NCBI RefSeq assembly: GCF_950023065.1
Contig: NC_088680.1
Coordinates: forward strand, 32,414,559-32,478,558
Length of the DNA: 64,000 bases
From: Planococcus citri
Taxonomy: Eukaryota; Arthropoda; Insecta; Hemiptera; Pseudococcidae
Reading direction: 5' to 3'
Part shown: positions 22,959-33,600 of the stretch, piece by piece
How the letters are laid out: each line of letters begins with the position of its first letter
How positions within the stretch are numbered: position 1 is the first letter of the stretch
Notes under the pieces: model-generated
What the model saw: the letters and a program-made list of their open reading frames with translations, nothing else
What the model was told of the DNA's origin: nothing
Database searches by the model: none
Made by a program: the position numbers and the translations under genes

Positions 22959-23574
22959 TTGCAAAGGTGCTGGATAACTGGGGGTTCTTACAGTTTCCAG
23001 TTATTGAAGCAATTGATTATCGACAATAAAGACGCACGTGACCAAGCGTCCTCCTCCGATTACGCAGCACCATTTATGACGAGCAAAAAATTCTTTCAAA
23101 ATCTCGACAGTTTGAAAAAGATACCCCCTTACGTGTTGTTTTCCTTAAGCGACCAAGACTTCGAAAGCAGGATGTCTAACAAAATTTCTCCGAAGAAATG
23201 CAGTACTTTTACAGTACTTTTTGCATTACCTTATATTTTTAAATCCAGCACACACCGACCCCCCCCCAAAGAAAAAAAAATATTTTTGAACCGGTTGGAA
23301 TTTGTTGATAAATTTTTTACAAGTGTTGCCATCTTTTGAGGTACAAAATGAACATTTTTTTGTATTTTTAAATTTTCACCAATTAATTTATTTTGAGGTT
23401 TTTAAAAAATTTTAAATCAATTATTCTGAGAAAAAATACAGTACTTTGCAGTACTTGCAGTACCAAGGATTTCAATGCAGTACTTTTACAGTACTTGCAG
23501 TACCTGCAGTACCTGTTAGACACCCTGGAAAGGATGCCATGGAAAGAAATTGAGAAGAACGTTCAATTAATCTA
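22959..23574 (+). pseudogene. Copia-like gag fragment split by an insertion
   Basis: The frame from about 22959 includes YSFQLLKQLIIDNKDARDQA, SSSDYAAPFMTSKKFF and DQDFE. The 360-bp element at 23168-23527 interrupts it, and RMPWKEIEKNVQ continues in frame after the element until TAG. The layout, followed downstream by a zinc-knuckle start, suggests the N-terminal half of a Ty1/copia gag. Assignment is by general resemblance only. Confidence 0.4.
23168..23527. mobile_element. 360-bp non-autonomous TIR element rich in CAGTAC
   Basis: Ends are CAGGATGTCTAACA and the inverted CAGGGTGTCTAACA. GAAAG is present on both sides (23163-23167 and 23528-23532). Subterminal regions are full of GCAGTACTTTTACAGTAC-type repeats, six or more near the right end. 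CAGGG-type ends resemble hAT, but the direct duplication visible is only 5 bp, so the superfamily is uncertain. Confidence 0.65.
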
Positions 23575-23580
23575 GCTAAA

Positions 23581-23988
23581 GGAGGCTTCCCTAAAGTTTC
23601 TGTAAATGAATATTTTAATATATTGTTGCAGGAGGAAGCCAACTTGAGAGGTAATGGCTCCACTAAAGAAGTGAAACAGTCTCAATCACCTCAAGCTTTA
23701 TTCGTCAGGCCTAGGGAAGGCCGAATTAAGAAAACCCACCAAAAGAAGAAAAACTTCTTGAAGAAGGCAAGATGTTTTGGGTGTGGAGGCTTCCCTAAAG
23801 TTTCTGTAAATGAATATTTTAATATATTGTTGCAGGAGGAAGCCAACTTGAGAGGTAATGGCTCCACTAAAGAAGTGAAACAGTCTCAATCACCTCAAGC
23901 TTTATTCGTCAGGCCTAGGGAAGGCCGAATTAAGAAAACCCACCAAAAGAAGAAAAACTTCTTGAAGAAGGCAAGATGTTTTGGGTGT
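23581..23988 (+). repeat. Perfect 204-bp tandem duplication in a gag-like frame
   Basis: 23581-23784 and 23785-23988 appear identical. 204 bp is 68 codons, so the duplication keeps the frame (133-aa frame 23623-24024). Each unit encodes LLQEEANLRGNGSTKEVKQS, a basic KKTHQKKKNFLKKARCFGCG stretch that begins like a CCHC zinc knuckle, and then re-enters the repeat. The second unit ends in CFGCGDFS and the knuckle is never completed. Identity indicates a very recent event or an assembly artefact. Confidence 0.9.
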
Positions 23989-24455
23989 GGAGATTTTTCG
24001 CAGCCTTCCTTCCATTTAAAATAGGGATAAAATTTTGTATTTATTTTACTCAATTTCAAAATTTCGAATTCCTATCTTACAGGTTTTATTTTGATCAACA
24101 GTGTTCAAATTGTACTAAACTAGTATCACGATACTACTGGTACAGAAAATATTCATTAAACGCATCATAACACATGCATACGAGATCGAACCAGTCGAAA
24201 ATTCAGTTTCACCTCCTAGTTACGAGCAATGTGTAAATTTCAAAATTATGCGAAAAAAGAAGAATAGGTACTTGGGCAAAATTCTTCATTTCGATCAATT
24301 TGAAAATCAGAAGAACATACATCTCATAAAACTGCAACTCTGCATAATAGGAAGACAATTTATCCTCGAAAATGTCAAAATTGCCATAAATATTTAAAAA
24401 ATAAATGCACATACTTTAAACATATAAAATTGACCAATTAAGGTAGATGATTACT

Positions 24456-24758
24456 TGAGAAACCTCTGGCTTTGTCACGGGCAAATCTATTTCTAAAAAA
24501 TTCTTAGTTCGCTTAAACAGGTTAAGTATTGTATTTGTTATGGCCTCATCATTTTGCAATTCCAAATGCTCACAAGACGGATGGAAAAACATTACCAGCG
24601 ATTGTGTGGTCGTCTCGAAAGTTTGCAATATAAAACCGAATTCTTTATTTCGTAAAAAATTAACAGATTGACCTTGTGTTTCGTGCAAAGAAACATTTTG
24701 CAATTTAGAATGCTCGCTAAACGGATGGAGAGTAGAAGGCATTGATTTTGCAGGTGTA
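24456..24758 (-). CDS. Possible exon, unrecognised
   Basis: On the minus strand the block follows TTTTCTGCAG and ends at CTCAA/GTAATC. It is open throughout and its phase is compatible with the donor of the exon at 25160-25898. It contains two related segments, LHPFSEHSKLQN and FHPSCEHLELQN. No domain recognised. The compatibility of phase may be chance. Confidence 0.3.
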
Positions 24759-25159
24759 CCTGCAGAAAACAACGTAGCAGCAAGGAAATTGAGTCAAAAT
24801 GCAAAGCGTCCAAGAAAATAAATAGTTGATAAGCGTTTGCCGAAAGGAGGAAATAAAAAAATCGCACATCGACACCATCAAGAATGTTGTGACGTTATTT
24901 GGTTATTAGGAGGCACCACAGTGTATCTGCAATCTGGGTTGAGGGATTATAAACCCACATACGGACACTACAGCTCAGCGTGAGTAAGAAAATTACACGC
25001 ACCTCAACTGGATTTGTTTGGTAAATTCTATAGCACTTTATACCATTTAAAATCAAAGATGAAACATCAAAAATTGAGTCATCGCGATACTCATGTACTC
25101 CATCATCATTCTAACTACTTCAAAGCAGATGTAAAACACTACAGCACACTATCGCTTAC

Positions 25160-25898
25160 CTGTAGCGTAAGCCGGATCCGGTTCGTCATCATCGTCGTCG
25201 TCGGAAACACCACCTCCTCCAGCAGCCGCCGCAGCAGCAGCAGCCGCGGCCGCGTAACTCTTATGCACATAGCAGTGCGGATGATGAACGATGGGCTGAT
25301 GAATGAAGCAGTCTCTGACCTCTCTAACATCGCCTCTTCTGATACTACCACGATACAGTGTGTTGGTAGAAGTGGCAGCGGTCATGCTACCGGCGCCATG
25401 ACCTCCATGTCCGGCATGATGATGGTGATGGTGATGATGATACGATCTAGGGTACGTGTTCATGGCGCTGGGAGGTCGGCTATTGTTGGCTGCCTCCAGC
25501 AGCAGGGTCAAAGGTCTTCCAGCTGGTACAGGGCCGGTGAATTCGATATCGGCGAAAGATGGACGACGCGATAAGGTACTGACAGGTGGAGGGTAATCGT
25601 CATCGCTACCGCTGCCGACATTCGAACTGTTGTGATTATTGCAGCAACCGGACTGATGATGTTGAGCTGGTGGAGGCGGAGGCGGTAGAGGAGTTTGATG
25701 TTGAGATACGCCAAGGTGGCCGTAAACGTGTTGAGGACGATGGTAGACGGAAGGAGCGGCCGGTGGAGGCGGAATGATCGACGTTGAGGGAAGAGATGAG
25801 GCGAAATGCGATACGTTGGCGAACGAGGTAGAGGTGTTCCGACGAGGCGATCTGGCTCGGTCTGAGACCGTGGCCGCGCTCCAGTAGCCCCACGCCAT
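25160..25898 (-). CDS. First coding exon of an unrecognised low-complexity protein
   Basis: ATG at 25898 opens a frame of 246 codons ending at a consensus donor (CTACAG/GTAAGC). The protein starts MAWGYWSAATVSDRARSPRR. It then has Pro-rich (QTPLPPPPPPAQHH) and Ser-rich parts and the ordered-looking PSFADIEFTGPVPAGRPLTL. His runs (YHHHHHHHHAGHGGHG), an 11-residue Ala run and a run of six Asp follow. GC content is much higher than in the flanks, and homopolymeric codon mixes (CAT/CAC, GCG/GCC/GCT) show selection or replication slippage in coding sequence rather than satellite DNA. This looks like a real host gene with a regulatory or cytoplasmic N-terminus, but I do not recognise it. The remaining exons are not identified. 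Confidence 0.65.
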
Positions 25899-27136
25899 CT
25901 TTCATTTAGCTCCGCAGTGATTATACCCCGCGAAGGGGTAACTGGCCTGGTACTGAAGCCAGTCTCGTATTTTTCTTGTAGCAGTTACAAGCTGGAAGGA
26001 AACTGTGGTGGTTGCTTTGACTCTTAAGCTCGACTTCGATTCGACATGCTGCGAATACCTTGAGAGCAAAAATACAAATTTAGAGCTAATATATCCCTAG
26101 GTTTGAACATTATCGAGCCACAATCCATCGGTTTTGGTAACGAATTCGCAACACGGGTCGTCAGTTGAAAAATGCATGTTATTTTATTTTTTTCAACAAT
26201 GATTATCTCTGCTGAATTGTCAAAACTGATTTACCAGCACACCCTCACACCAGGGTCTGGTAATTTAGATTACTAATAAGATTATCTTCTTTTTTTAAAA
26301 TCTTATTTAACATGAATTTAAATCAATTTATTAATGAATAATTTCATTATATTGAATTAAATTTATTTAATTAATATCCACTACTCTGGACCATCATGAA
26401 TGATCTTTGGGAGAATTTCGGAGTATTTTTTATCCACATACTTTTCTGTTCTTTGCAGTCATTCAAGGAAATTGCTGGATCTGTGAACCTGAACCACGAA
26501 GATAAAGGATCAGTGCCCAGGAGATAATATTGGAAAATGATCACAGGATCCGTGAAGCACAAAGATAAAGCAAAGGTAAAGGATCAGTGCTGGATAGTTA
26601 TTCCTGTTGGAAAAAGTTTCACTCACCATCAAAACAGTAATTTATCGGTGAAAACTAGACACCCTCCCGTCGGTCTTTACACGCTCCTAAAAGAATCAGT
26701 CCATAATTCAACCTGACTACAGAAAAAATGTCCCTCTCACTACGTTACAAAATTTTGAAGACTTCAACACTCCATCAACTTTAAACCCAGTGTAATGAGC
26801 GTTCTGTAGTTGGACGATCTGCCAATAAACATAATTATCACACAACGAATAAGATTGGAATCTACGAATCAACTGAACGTATTTATAACAAAATTTATTA
26901 CACCCGCTCAATTCAAAATGAAACTACATACCGATGTTTAATTGTTTACAGTACTACACAATAACAAGTAAGTATCAAGTTTTTGAGATTATATGTACCT
27001 GATGATAGAAGTCATGTGAGCAGCAGTACATTAGGTATAATACACAAGTCAAGCCTCGATCATTCATTGATTATAGTTATGTCTCTAATTAAAATTGCAC
27101 ATATCTAACAAATAGAAACGTAAATATTGTTGAATG
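25899..27136. other. Upstream region of the minus-strand gene; no other gene
   Basis: Probably holds the 5' UTR and promoter of the 25.2-25.9 kb gene; no clear core element identified. 26460-26590 has GGATC(T/C)GTGAA...AAGATAAAG words repeated twice. 26680-26780 shows faint similarity to cassette D (CAGTCCATAATTCAACCTGACTAC). Confidence 0.4.
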
Positions 27137-28300
27137 TAGGTACTAGGTAGGTAAGTAAGTCAAGTTTTGATCGAAATACCCGAAACAGAGAAGATCAAAT
27201 TGTAATTATGTTGTACCCAATTGGGAAAAACTTCGCCCAACACATCCATTCCTCTGGGTCTGGATCCTACTTTAAAAGACAACAGACTGGCCCTTTTTGG
27301 TCTCCATAGACAAAACATGTGAGTTCTGAAAACTTTACTATATTAAATCAGTGATTTTGACGTATGAAAAATATGGAATGCAATTTTGTTGCAGTGCGCA
27401 CTCAAGATACTCATCAGTTCATCACCGATCTGATAAAAGTAGTAGAATCGTAATCAGACAAGAATCAGCCCATAATTCAACCAGACTACAAAAATAATTT
27501 CACTCTCATAAGTTCAAGTTCCTTCATTGCTGGCCAACTTATGACAGACTTTGGTATGAGGATTGATAATTATAGATCCTAATAAATACGTATTGCATGT
27601 AGCGAATGAGACTTCCAAGATGTATTCTTGAGAAAAATTTGGAGAGAACTTACACGTCATTTAACCAACGTGGGTTCAAGGAATGCAGAGATAAATATAT
27701 CCGAAAATGGATCCAGGCATCACATTATAATTTTCAAATCAATTATTTCGTTTAGGTAAGTTGTCATATAAATTTTCACCATTTTTTAGAGGGGGAAAAA
27801 AGGTGATTTTGGAATTGTAAATGATAGCTTGGGATTTTGATCTTGATAATATTATTGAGTTTTATTATTTCAGAAAATGTCGAACTGGGCATTCAAGAAG
27901 CCAGACCAATCAAAAAAAGGCCCACTTGTAGCTGCGAATCGTTGAAAGATGTAGTCCCAAAGAAGGGCGGGGCGGACAACCAATTGTGTACTATTCAGAA
28001 AATGACGCTCCGTTCAAAGTTCATGAAGCTCCTGGGGCAATGTTTAAAAGGGTCGATGGCCCTAAGTACCATGCAGTTCTATGTCATGCTGGTACTTAAA
28101 CAAGTATTATTGGATGAGTGATAAATCACATACTGATACGAGAGTACTCAATTTTTTTTTCAGATTTGGCGAATATTGGGCGCCCTTTATATCTGAGTAC
28201 CGGAGGCGGGTGGCGATATTGGAATCCCCCATTGTTAAAAGGGACTCATTCCACTTTTTTGAGGTATATGAGTTATGCACTAGGTCATATTCTTGAAGGG
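27137..28300 (+). repeat. Exon-cassette array, unit 1 (C-D-A-B), degenerate
   Basis: Order: C (27137-27360), D (about 27395-27590, preceded by TTTTGTTGCAG and ended by a stop overlapping AATAAA), A (27868-28125, encoding ENVELG and RPIKKRPTC) and B (28164-28240). Splice-like borders seen in other units are partly retained. Extra bases and stops show this copy is non-coding now. Confidence 0.65.
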
Positions 28301-28407
28301 TAGACACATCTGGGGAACTATAGAAAGTACTCAATCCACAATTTTTTCTATGGTTTATGGGCGATCGAAATATGCAGTTAGTGTTAAAAGGTATTCATTC
28401 CAAAGAT

Positions 28408-28669
28408 TTGTGACATTTTACTGGAAGGAAATTTCATTCTCTACAATTTCGTTCATAACCATTTTTATTGTAGAATGTACCGTTCGCCCAGAAAATCAAC
28501 TTTAATGTCAAAAAATGTGAATTCAAAACTCATATTTGCAAAAAAGTTGATTTTCTCATCTTTTGACAATAAAGTTGATTTCCTGGGCAAACGGTACATT
28601 CTACAATAAAAACGGTTATGAACAAAATTGTTGAGGATGAAATTTCCTTTCAGTAACATGTCATGAACT
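28408..28669. repeat. Foldback (long palindrome), arms about 103 bp
   Basis: 28409-28513 is the inverted, roughly 90% identical counterpart of 28557-28661, separated by about 45 bases. It can form a long hairpin. It contains no ORF and lies inside a region with several TGTTAAAAGGG...CATTCC words (28233, 28383, 28742), which may be the interrupted target repeat. Confidence 0.8.
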
Positions 28670-28769
28670 TTCGGATTGAATATAACAATGGATGTTTATT
28701 TCAATTTTTCTGATGAAAAAAACACATTTTTTTTTTCGTTGAGTGTTAAAAGGGCACCATTCCCGATTT

Positions 28770-28825
28770 TTGAGGGGGGCTGGTGCTTTTCGAGGGGGGC
28801 TGGTGCTTTTTGAGGGGGGTTCAGG
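28770..28825 (+). repeat. G-rich minisatellite
   Basis: GAGGGGGGCTGGTGCTTTT is repeated nearly exactly (TTTTTGAGGGGGGCTGGTGC, TTTTCGAGGGGGGCTGGTGC), with a third partial copy. The runs of six G could support quadruplex formation. Confidence 0.7.
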
Positions 28826-29079
28826 GAAAATTTGATAAAGGTAGTGGTTGAAGAGTGTTGAAATCTATCTATGGTTAAAATTTCATCAAATTTGGTTGAT
28901 GCTGTGAAGAATGAGATAGTTTTTTTCGATTATCTCAGAACCACTTTTGGTGGAACGGTTACCTTTTAACAATAGCCGTTTCATTGGAGAAGTTCCTACT
29001 CCTCGAAATATTTGACTTAGCGTAAAACACTGCTCTACAGATATTGTTCTAATAGACTTTAGAGCAGTTTTGAATTTAA

Positions 29080-29154
29080 CCTTGCGTAGACCACACTACA
29101 ATGTTAATCGTAATACAGTTAGAGCCGTTTTTGGCACCGGTGGTCTACGCAGGG
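29080..29154. mobile_element. 75-bp piggyBac-type MITE with TTAA ends
   Basis: TTAA is present on both sides (29076-29079 and 29155-29158). Termini are CCTTGCGTAGACCAC and the inverted CCCTGCGTAGACCACC. TTAA duplication with CC(C/T)-starting TIRs is diagnostic of piggyBac-type elements. No coding capacity. Confidence 0.75.
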
Positions 29155-29321
29155 TTAAAAATGCCAAATTTTCTTGTAGAAACTTAGTAATCATAAACTC
29201 AGCTAAATATACCATAATTGTCACCCACCCTAATGTGAAATTATCGTTTTTCTCGATGTGTGGTGTTTCCAGGGGCAAGAAAAAAATAGTAACATATGTT
29301 CTTTACTTGCACCATAAACAG

Positions 29322-29680
29322 AATATCCATTCACATTGAGAATATCATCATCACTGCCGAAATGTTACGAACGCCCCTCGAATACATTATAACTGTACCG
29401 CCCGTCAACGACATGTACTATTTACCGGCAGTAAGTTAAAATTTGTTCAATTGTCAAGTAATCTGTTTTTCTAATTAATAATACTTTTTTATTTTAGTTC
29501 GACGATAACTACAACTTGAAACCAAGTACTGTTATCAAAACCAGCAAAGGAGGCTTACAATTCTTCCTCCCCGACGACGAATCACCGGTTTGGGAAATTA
29601 TTTCAGAAACTATGATAGCTAGAAAGCTCAAACTTGGGGTGTGGAAAGATGTGGATAACAGGTTATCAGGAAAAATCTAA
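29322..29680 (+). CDS. C-terminal two-exon coding region, unrecognised
   Basis: Exon 29322-29430 follows ACCATAAACAG and ends GGCA/GTAAGT. It encodes ENIIITAEMLRTPLEYIITV, then PPVNDMYYLPA. Exon 29498-29680 follows TTTTTATTTTAG, joins in phase 0, and encodes FDDNYNLKPSTVIKTSKGG, LQFFLPDDESPVWEIISE and a basic end, with TAA at 29678. Both splice sites are good, the joint is in frame and there is no internal stop, so this may be an intact 3' part of a gene. Upstream exons are not identified. It sits between units of the cassette array and may belong to the same system. Product unknown. Confidence 0.5.
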
Positions 29681-30438
29681 AAACTTTGAAAAGTTAATTA
29701 GGAAAGCTTCTAGAGCGAGTTGAAAGTTGAGAACTTATACAGACAAATCCAGTGAAGCGACGTTTTGGAACGTTTAGGGATGTATAACACGTCATCATGC
29801 ACTGAAACCGGGTTGGTTGGCGAGTCTTTTGGCGTTTTCCGCAATAAAATACCTGACAGTGGTATCTCACAACAATACAGAAACTCACCTCTTCCTCTTC
29901 ACCCTACTACATTGAAAGCATTTGCCTTTTTAAAACACTCCACAACACCAGACACATGCGTCAATAGTATGAAATCACATAGGCCTACAATCCTACATAA
30001 TATGTACTTATGTACATTGTATGCGCCAGTAAATTCGAATTTGCATTTGGGTGGGAGGGAAGGAGGGGGTGAGTTGGGAAACCCAGAAAGGATAGATAGA
30101 GAATAGAGATATTAGATACATCAGATTTTACAATATTTTGTCTGCCTTTCAAGAACTTCAAAAAACAATTTTCAAAGTTTTATTCATGTTGAAATAGATT
30201 TTCTGTTATCACGCAAAAAGAATCATTAAAGGGTACCTGTTGTGATAAGTGAATAATTCTGAGATGGGATATGGTGGGAAATTGTGAAATACATAGAAAA
30301 AAGCATACCTAAGAAATTTAAAGATTTTCAAAATATGAAAAAATGTAGGAAATCTTGAAATTTATTGACCAAAAAAGTAATTTGTTTGGGAACATGTTAC
30401 CCTCAAACCAAAGTATTTTTTTCAATTTTTTTTGAAGT
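29681..30438. other. No gene recognised
   Basis: Contains a G/A-rich stretch near 30045-30110. The open frame at 29765-30106 has no family features or splice context. Confidence 0.4.
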
Positions 30439-30605
30439 GATGGACCCGGGGAGCAGCCCGAGCGAAGCGAGGGCGCGAGCTGTCGAGTGAAAGGAAGGGG
30501 TAAAGCCCGAGTGCAGCAAGGGTCATGCGAGCAGCCCGAGCGAAGCGAGGTCGCGAGCCGGGGCTTGGAGTCGCGAGGCGGCTCAGGGGGCGTAGCCCCC
30601 TAGAA
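30439..30605. repeat. GC-rich insertion with GAGCGAAGCGAGG motifs
   Basis: Composition jumps from AT-rich to GC-rich. GCAGCCCGAGCGAAGCGAGG occurs at about 30452 and 30533, followed by GCGCGAGC and TCGCGAGCC. A variant GCCCGAGTGCAGCAAGGGTC lies between them, and the block ends GGGGGCGTAGCCCCCT (self-complementary). No ORF of interest. Same motif family as 15.1-15.45 kb and 60.9-61.1 kb. Confidence 0.7.
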
Positions 30606-30843
30606 TGCAATATTTTCCAAACTCAGCCACCGTATGTATTTTAACTCTAGTTTATAGTACTGTGGGTAGTACATAAATGCACTTACACGCCTATGATTTA
30701 TTTCGTGTATGGAGACGAATCAAACCATCCAAATGATCTACAAGGACTTTTGTCAACTCTAATCAAATGGCTATCCATATTTCAGATTGATTAGATTGAA
30801 AAACTTAAAAGAATCAATTTTGAAATATGAAACAAAAAACCTT

Positions 30844-31302
30844 ATGAAAGAAGAGAGGCAAGATATTGACCTGAAGATCAAGGTCAAAAAACTAACTGAA
30901 AAGATGGAACAACTTGAAGCAAAAGAAAGCAAAACAAATATATACTAGACAACCAACCCAAATGCAAATGCTAACTACTATCCTTCTTATCCGCAAAGAA
31001 GGCAAAACTTTGCTCCACGAACTAATTATGTACCAGGTCAAAATTTTGGAAATTCCAGACCTGGATACTATAACTGGCATTGGCAATGTTACTATGACAA
31101 CAGAAACTTCAACGGTGGATACCAAAATAAAAATTATAATGGATATAGGAATAATCAAAACTACACAAACTCCCCTAGGACAAATTTCGAGACAAATGGG
31201 TGCATGAGAGGCAGTTTTTCCGGAAATAGATATACCAGAGGACCTAGAGGATTCAGAGGATATAATAGAGGTGGCCCAAGTAATCAAAATTCAAAAAACT
31301 AG
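30844..31302 (+). pseudogene. Retroelement gag C-terminus, Asn/Gly/Arg/Tyr-rich
   Basis: One frame from ATG 30844 to TAG 31300. The first 34 codons are a charged helix (RQDIDLKIKVKKLTEKMEQL), then an in-frame TAG (30946). An RNA-binding-type tail rich in N, Y, G and R follows (NYNGYRNNQNYTNSP, then RYTRGPRGFRGYNRGG). No zinc knuckle is seen; RGG-like tails replace it in some gag proteins. A retropepsin-like segment follows 107 bases later, supporting a gag-protease order. Confidence 0.55.
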
Positions 31303-31408
31303 TAAGAAAGGGCATATTTCATGTTAAGACTGCTCAAAAAGATCAAAAAGAAATTAGAAAGATCTTCTAACCTGGAAAATAACACTGAGCTTAATCGTAT
31401 ATAAATAA

Positions 31409-31525
31409 AATGCTGAAGGCACAGCTAATCTTTTGGTTAAAGCAAAATTGAAAATTAATGGTAGAAACATTGATGCCGTCATTGATACAGGCAGCAATAT
31501 AACATGCATAAAAGATAATTGTTAG
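31409..31525 (+). pseudogene. Retropepsin (aspartic protease) fragment
   Basis: A 38-codon frame ends in TAG at 31523. It contains LKINGRNIDAVIDTGSNITC: a beta strand, then the D-T-G catalytic triad motif with the following S-x-I-T/S typical of retroelement proteases. The rest of the protease, reverse transcriptase and integrase are absent. Confidence 0.7.
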
Positions 31526-31779
31526 TCGCGTTCAATTAATTGTAGGACACACAACATCGACCATAACCGACCAAGTTGCTGATTCTTTTTTTTTATGTCA
31601 AGTTGATTAAATAAATTGTTTCATTGAGAAAAAATAGCATTTGTGTTAATCATTTCGGTAGTTTAAAATCGGTGAAATTATTTTTTTGCAAAAAACGATA
31701 TAAATTAGTAACTTCTGTGGCAAATTTTGTAATTTTTTTCTTCATATTTCATTTTATGAAAAGAGACAAATCAATTTTT

Positions 31780-33600
31780 TTTTTAGATTTGGTGACGTAT
31801 TGATCGTCCTTCATATCCAAGTAGAGGAGGCGGGTGGCAATATTGGAGAAGTTCCTACTCCTCGAAATATTTCACCTAGCGTAAGTATTCTTACATGTAT
31901 AAGACTTTTATTTGTGTAATGTGATTCTTTATTCGTGCAGGCATCTTGCATATAATTTTTTCATTTTGTGTTTTCATGACTGTTTTTTGTTTTTTTAAGG
32001 GCCCATCTTTCGGACCAGGATCCTACTCCAAAAGACATCAGACTGGCCCAATTTGGTATCCATAAACAAAACCCGTGAGTTCTGAAAACTTCACTAAATT
32101 AAATCAGTGGCTTTGACGCAAGCATTTTTTTTTCCAAATTCAAAATATGGAATGCAATTTTGTTACAGTGCGCACTCAGATACTTGTCATTAATCTAATA
32201 AAAGTAGTAGAATCGCTATCAGACAAGAATCAGCCCATAATTCAACCTGACTACAAAAATAATTTCACTCTCATAAGTTCCATCATTGCTGACCAACTTA
32301 TGGCAGACTTTGGTATGAGGATTGATAGTTATAGATCCCAATAAATACATATTGCATGTAGCGAATGAGACTTCAAGATGTACGCTTGAGAAAAATCCGA
32401 AAATGGACTATAGTAAATGCGTCAAGACATCATATAATTTTTAAATCAATTATTTCGTTTAGGTAAGTTGTCATATAAATTTTCACCACTTTTTAAAGGA
32501 AAAAAAGCTGATTATGGCGTTATCATATAAGTTTTCACCATTTTTTATAGGGGAAAAAAAGTGATTTTGAAATTGTAAATGATAGCTTGGGATTTTGATC
32601 TTGATATTATTGTGTTTTATTATTTCAGAAAATGTCGAACTGGGCAATCAAGATGACAGACCAATCAAAAAAAGGCCCACTTTTAGGCGCGAATCATTGA
32701 AAGTTGTAGTCCGAACGAAGGGCGGACAGCCGATTGTGTACTATTCAGAAAATGACGCTCCGTTCAAAGTTCATGAAGCTCCTGGGGCAATGTTTAAAGG
32801 GTCGATGGCCCTAAAGTACCATGCAGTTCTACATATGTCATGCTGGTACTTTAACAAGTATTATTGGATGAGTGATGAATCACATACGTATTCCAGAAGC
32901 ATACATTTTTTTTTGTTGCAAAAAATGAGGAAAATTGGTAATTTTTTACTTCACATTTCATTTTATCAAAAGAGAGTACTCAATTTTTTTTCAGATTTCG
33001 CGAATATTGGGCGTCCTTCATATTTGAGTAGAGGAGGCGGATGGCGATATTGGAGAAGTTCCTACTCCTCGAAATATTTCACTTGGCGTAAGTATTCTTA
33101 CGTGTGTAAGACTTTCATTTATGTAATGTGGTTCATTATTCTTGCAGGAATCTTGCATAACATTTTTTTTATTTTGTGTTTTCATGACCGTTTTTTGTTT
33201 TTTTAAAGGGTCCATCCTTCGGACCAGGATCCCACTCCAAAAGACATCAGACTGGCTCTTTTTGGTCTCCACAAACGAAACCTATGTGTTCTGAAAACTT
33301 TACTAAATTAAATCAGTGGTATTGACGCATGACATTTAATTTTAAAATTCAAAATATGGAACGCAATTTTGTTGCAGTGCGCACTCAGATACTCGTCATT
33401 AATCTGATAAAAGTAGTAGAATCGCTATCAGTCAAGAATCAGCTCATAATTCAACCTGACTACAAAAATAATTTCACTCTCATAAGTTCCATCATTGCTG
33501 ACCAACTTATGCCAGACTTTGATTTGAGGATTGATAGTTATAGATCATAATAAATATGTATTGCATGTAGCGAATGAGAATTCAAAATGTATTTTTGAGA
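31780..33600 (+). repeat. Exon-cassette array, units 2 and 3 in tandem (period about 1.21 kb)
   Basis: Order B-C-D-A-B-C-D. B: 31787-31878 and 32994-33088 (encoding GRPSYLSRGGGWRYWRSSYS in the second copy). C: 31999-32072 and 33209-33290 (GSHSKRHQTG). D: 32169-32344 and 33379-33549 (TQILVINLIKVVESLS, IIQPDYKNNFTLISS). A: 32627-32886 (ENVELGNQDDRPIKKRPTF, YYSENDAPFKVHEAPG). B ends at C/GTAAGT, C follows TTTTTTAAG and ends CCC/GTGAGT (lost in unit 3), and D follows TTTTGTTACAG or TTTTGTTGCAG. D ends with a stop overlapping AATAAA (for example CCCAATAAATAC), as expected of a terminal exon. Units 2 and 3 differ by one base in B, which changes frame. Product unknown. Confidence 0.7.

Noticed and set aside
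25014..25574. 186-aa plus-strand open frame (Ser/Met-rich)
   Set aside because: It is the antisense of the minus-strand exon at 25160-25898. Its Met and Ser runs are just the complement of His, Ala and Asp codon runs.
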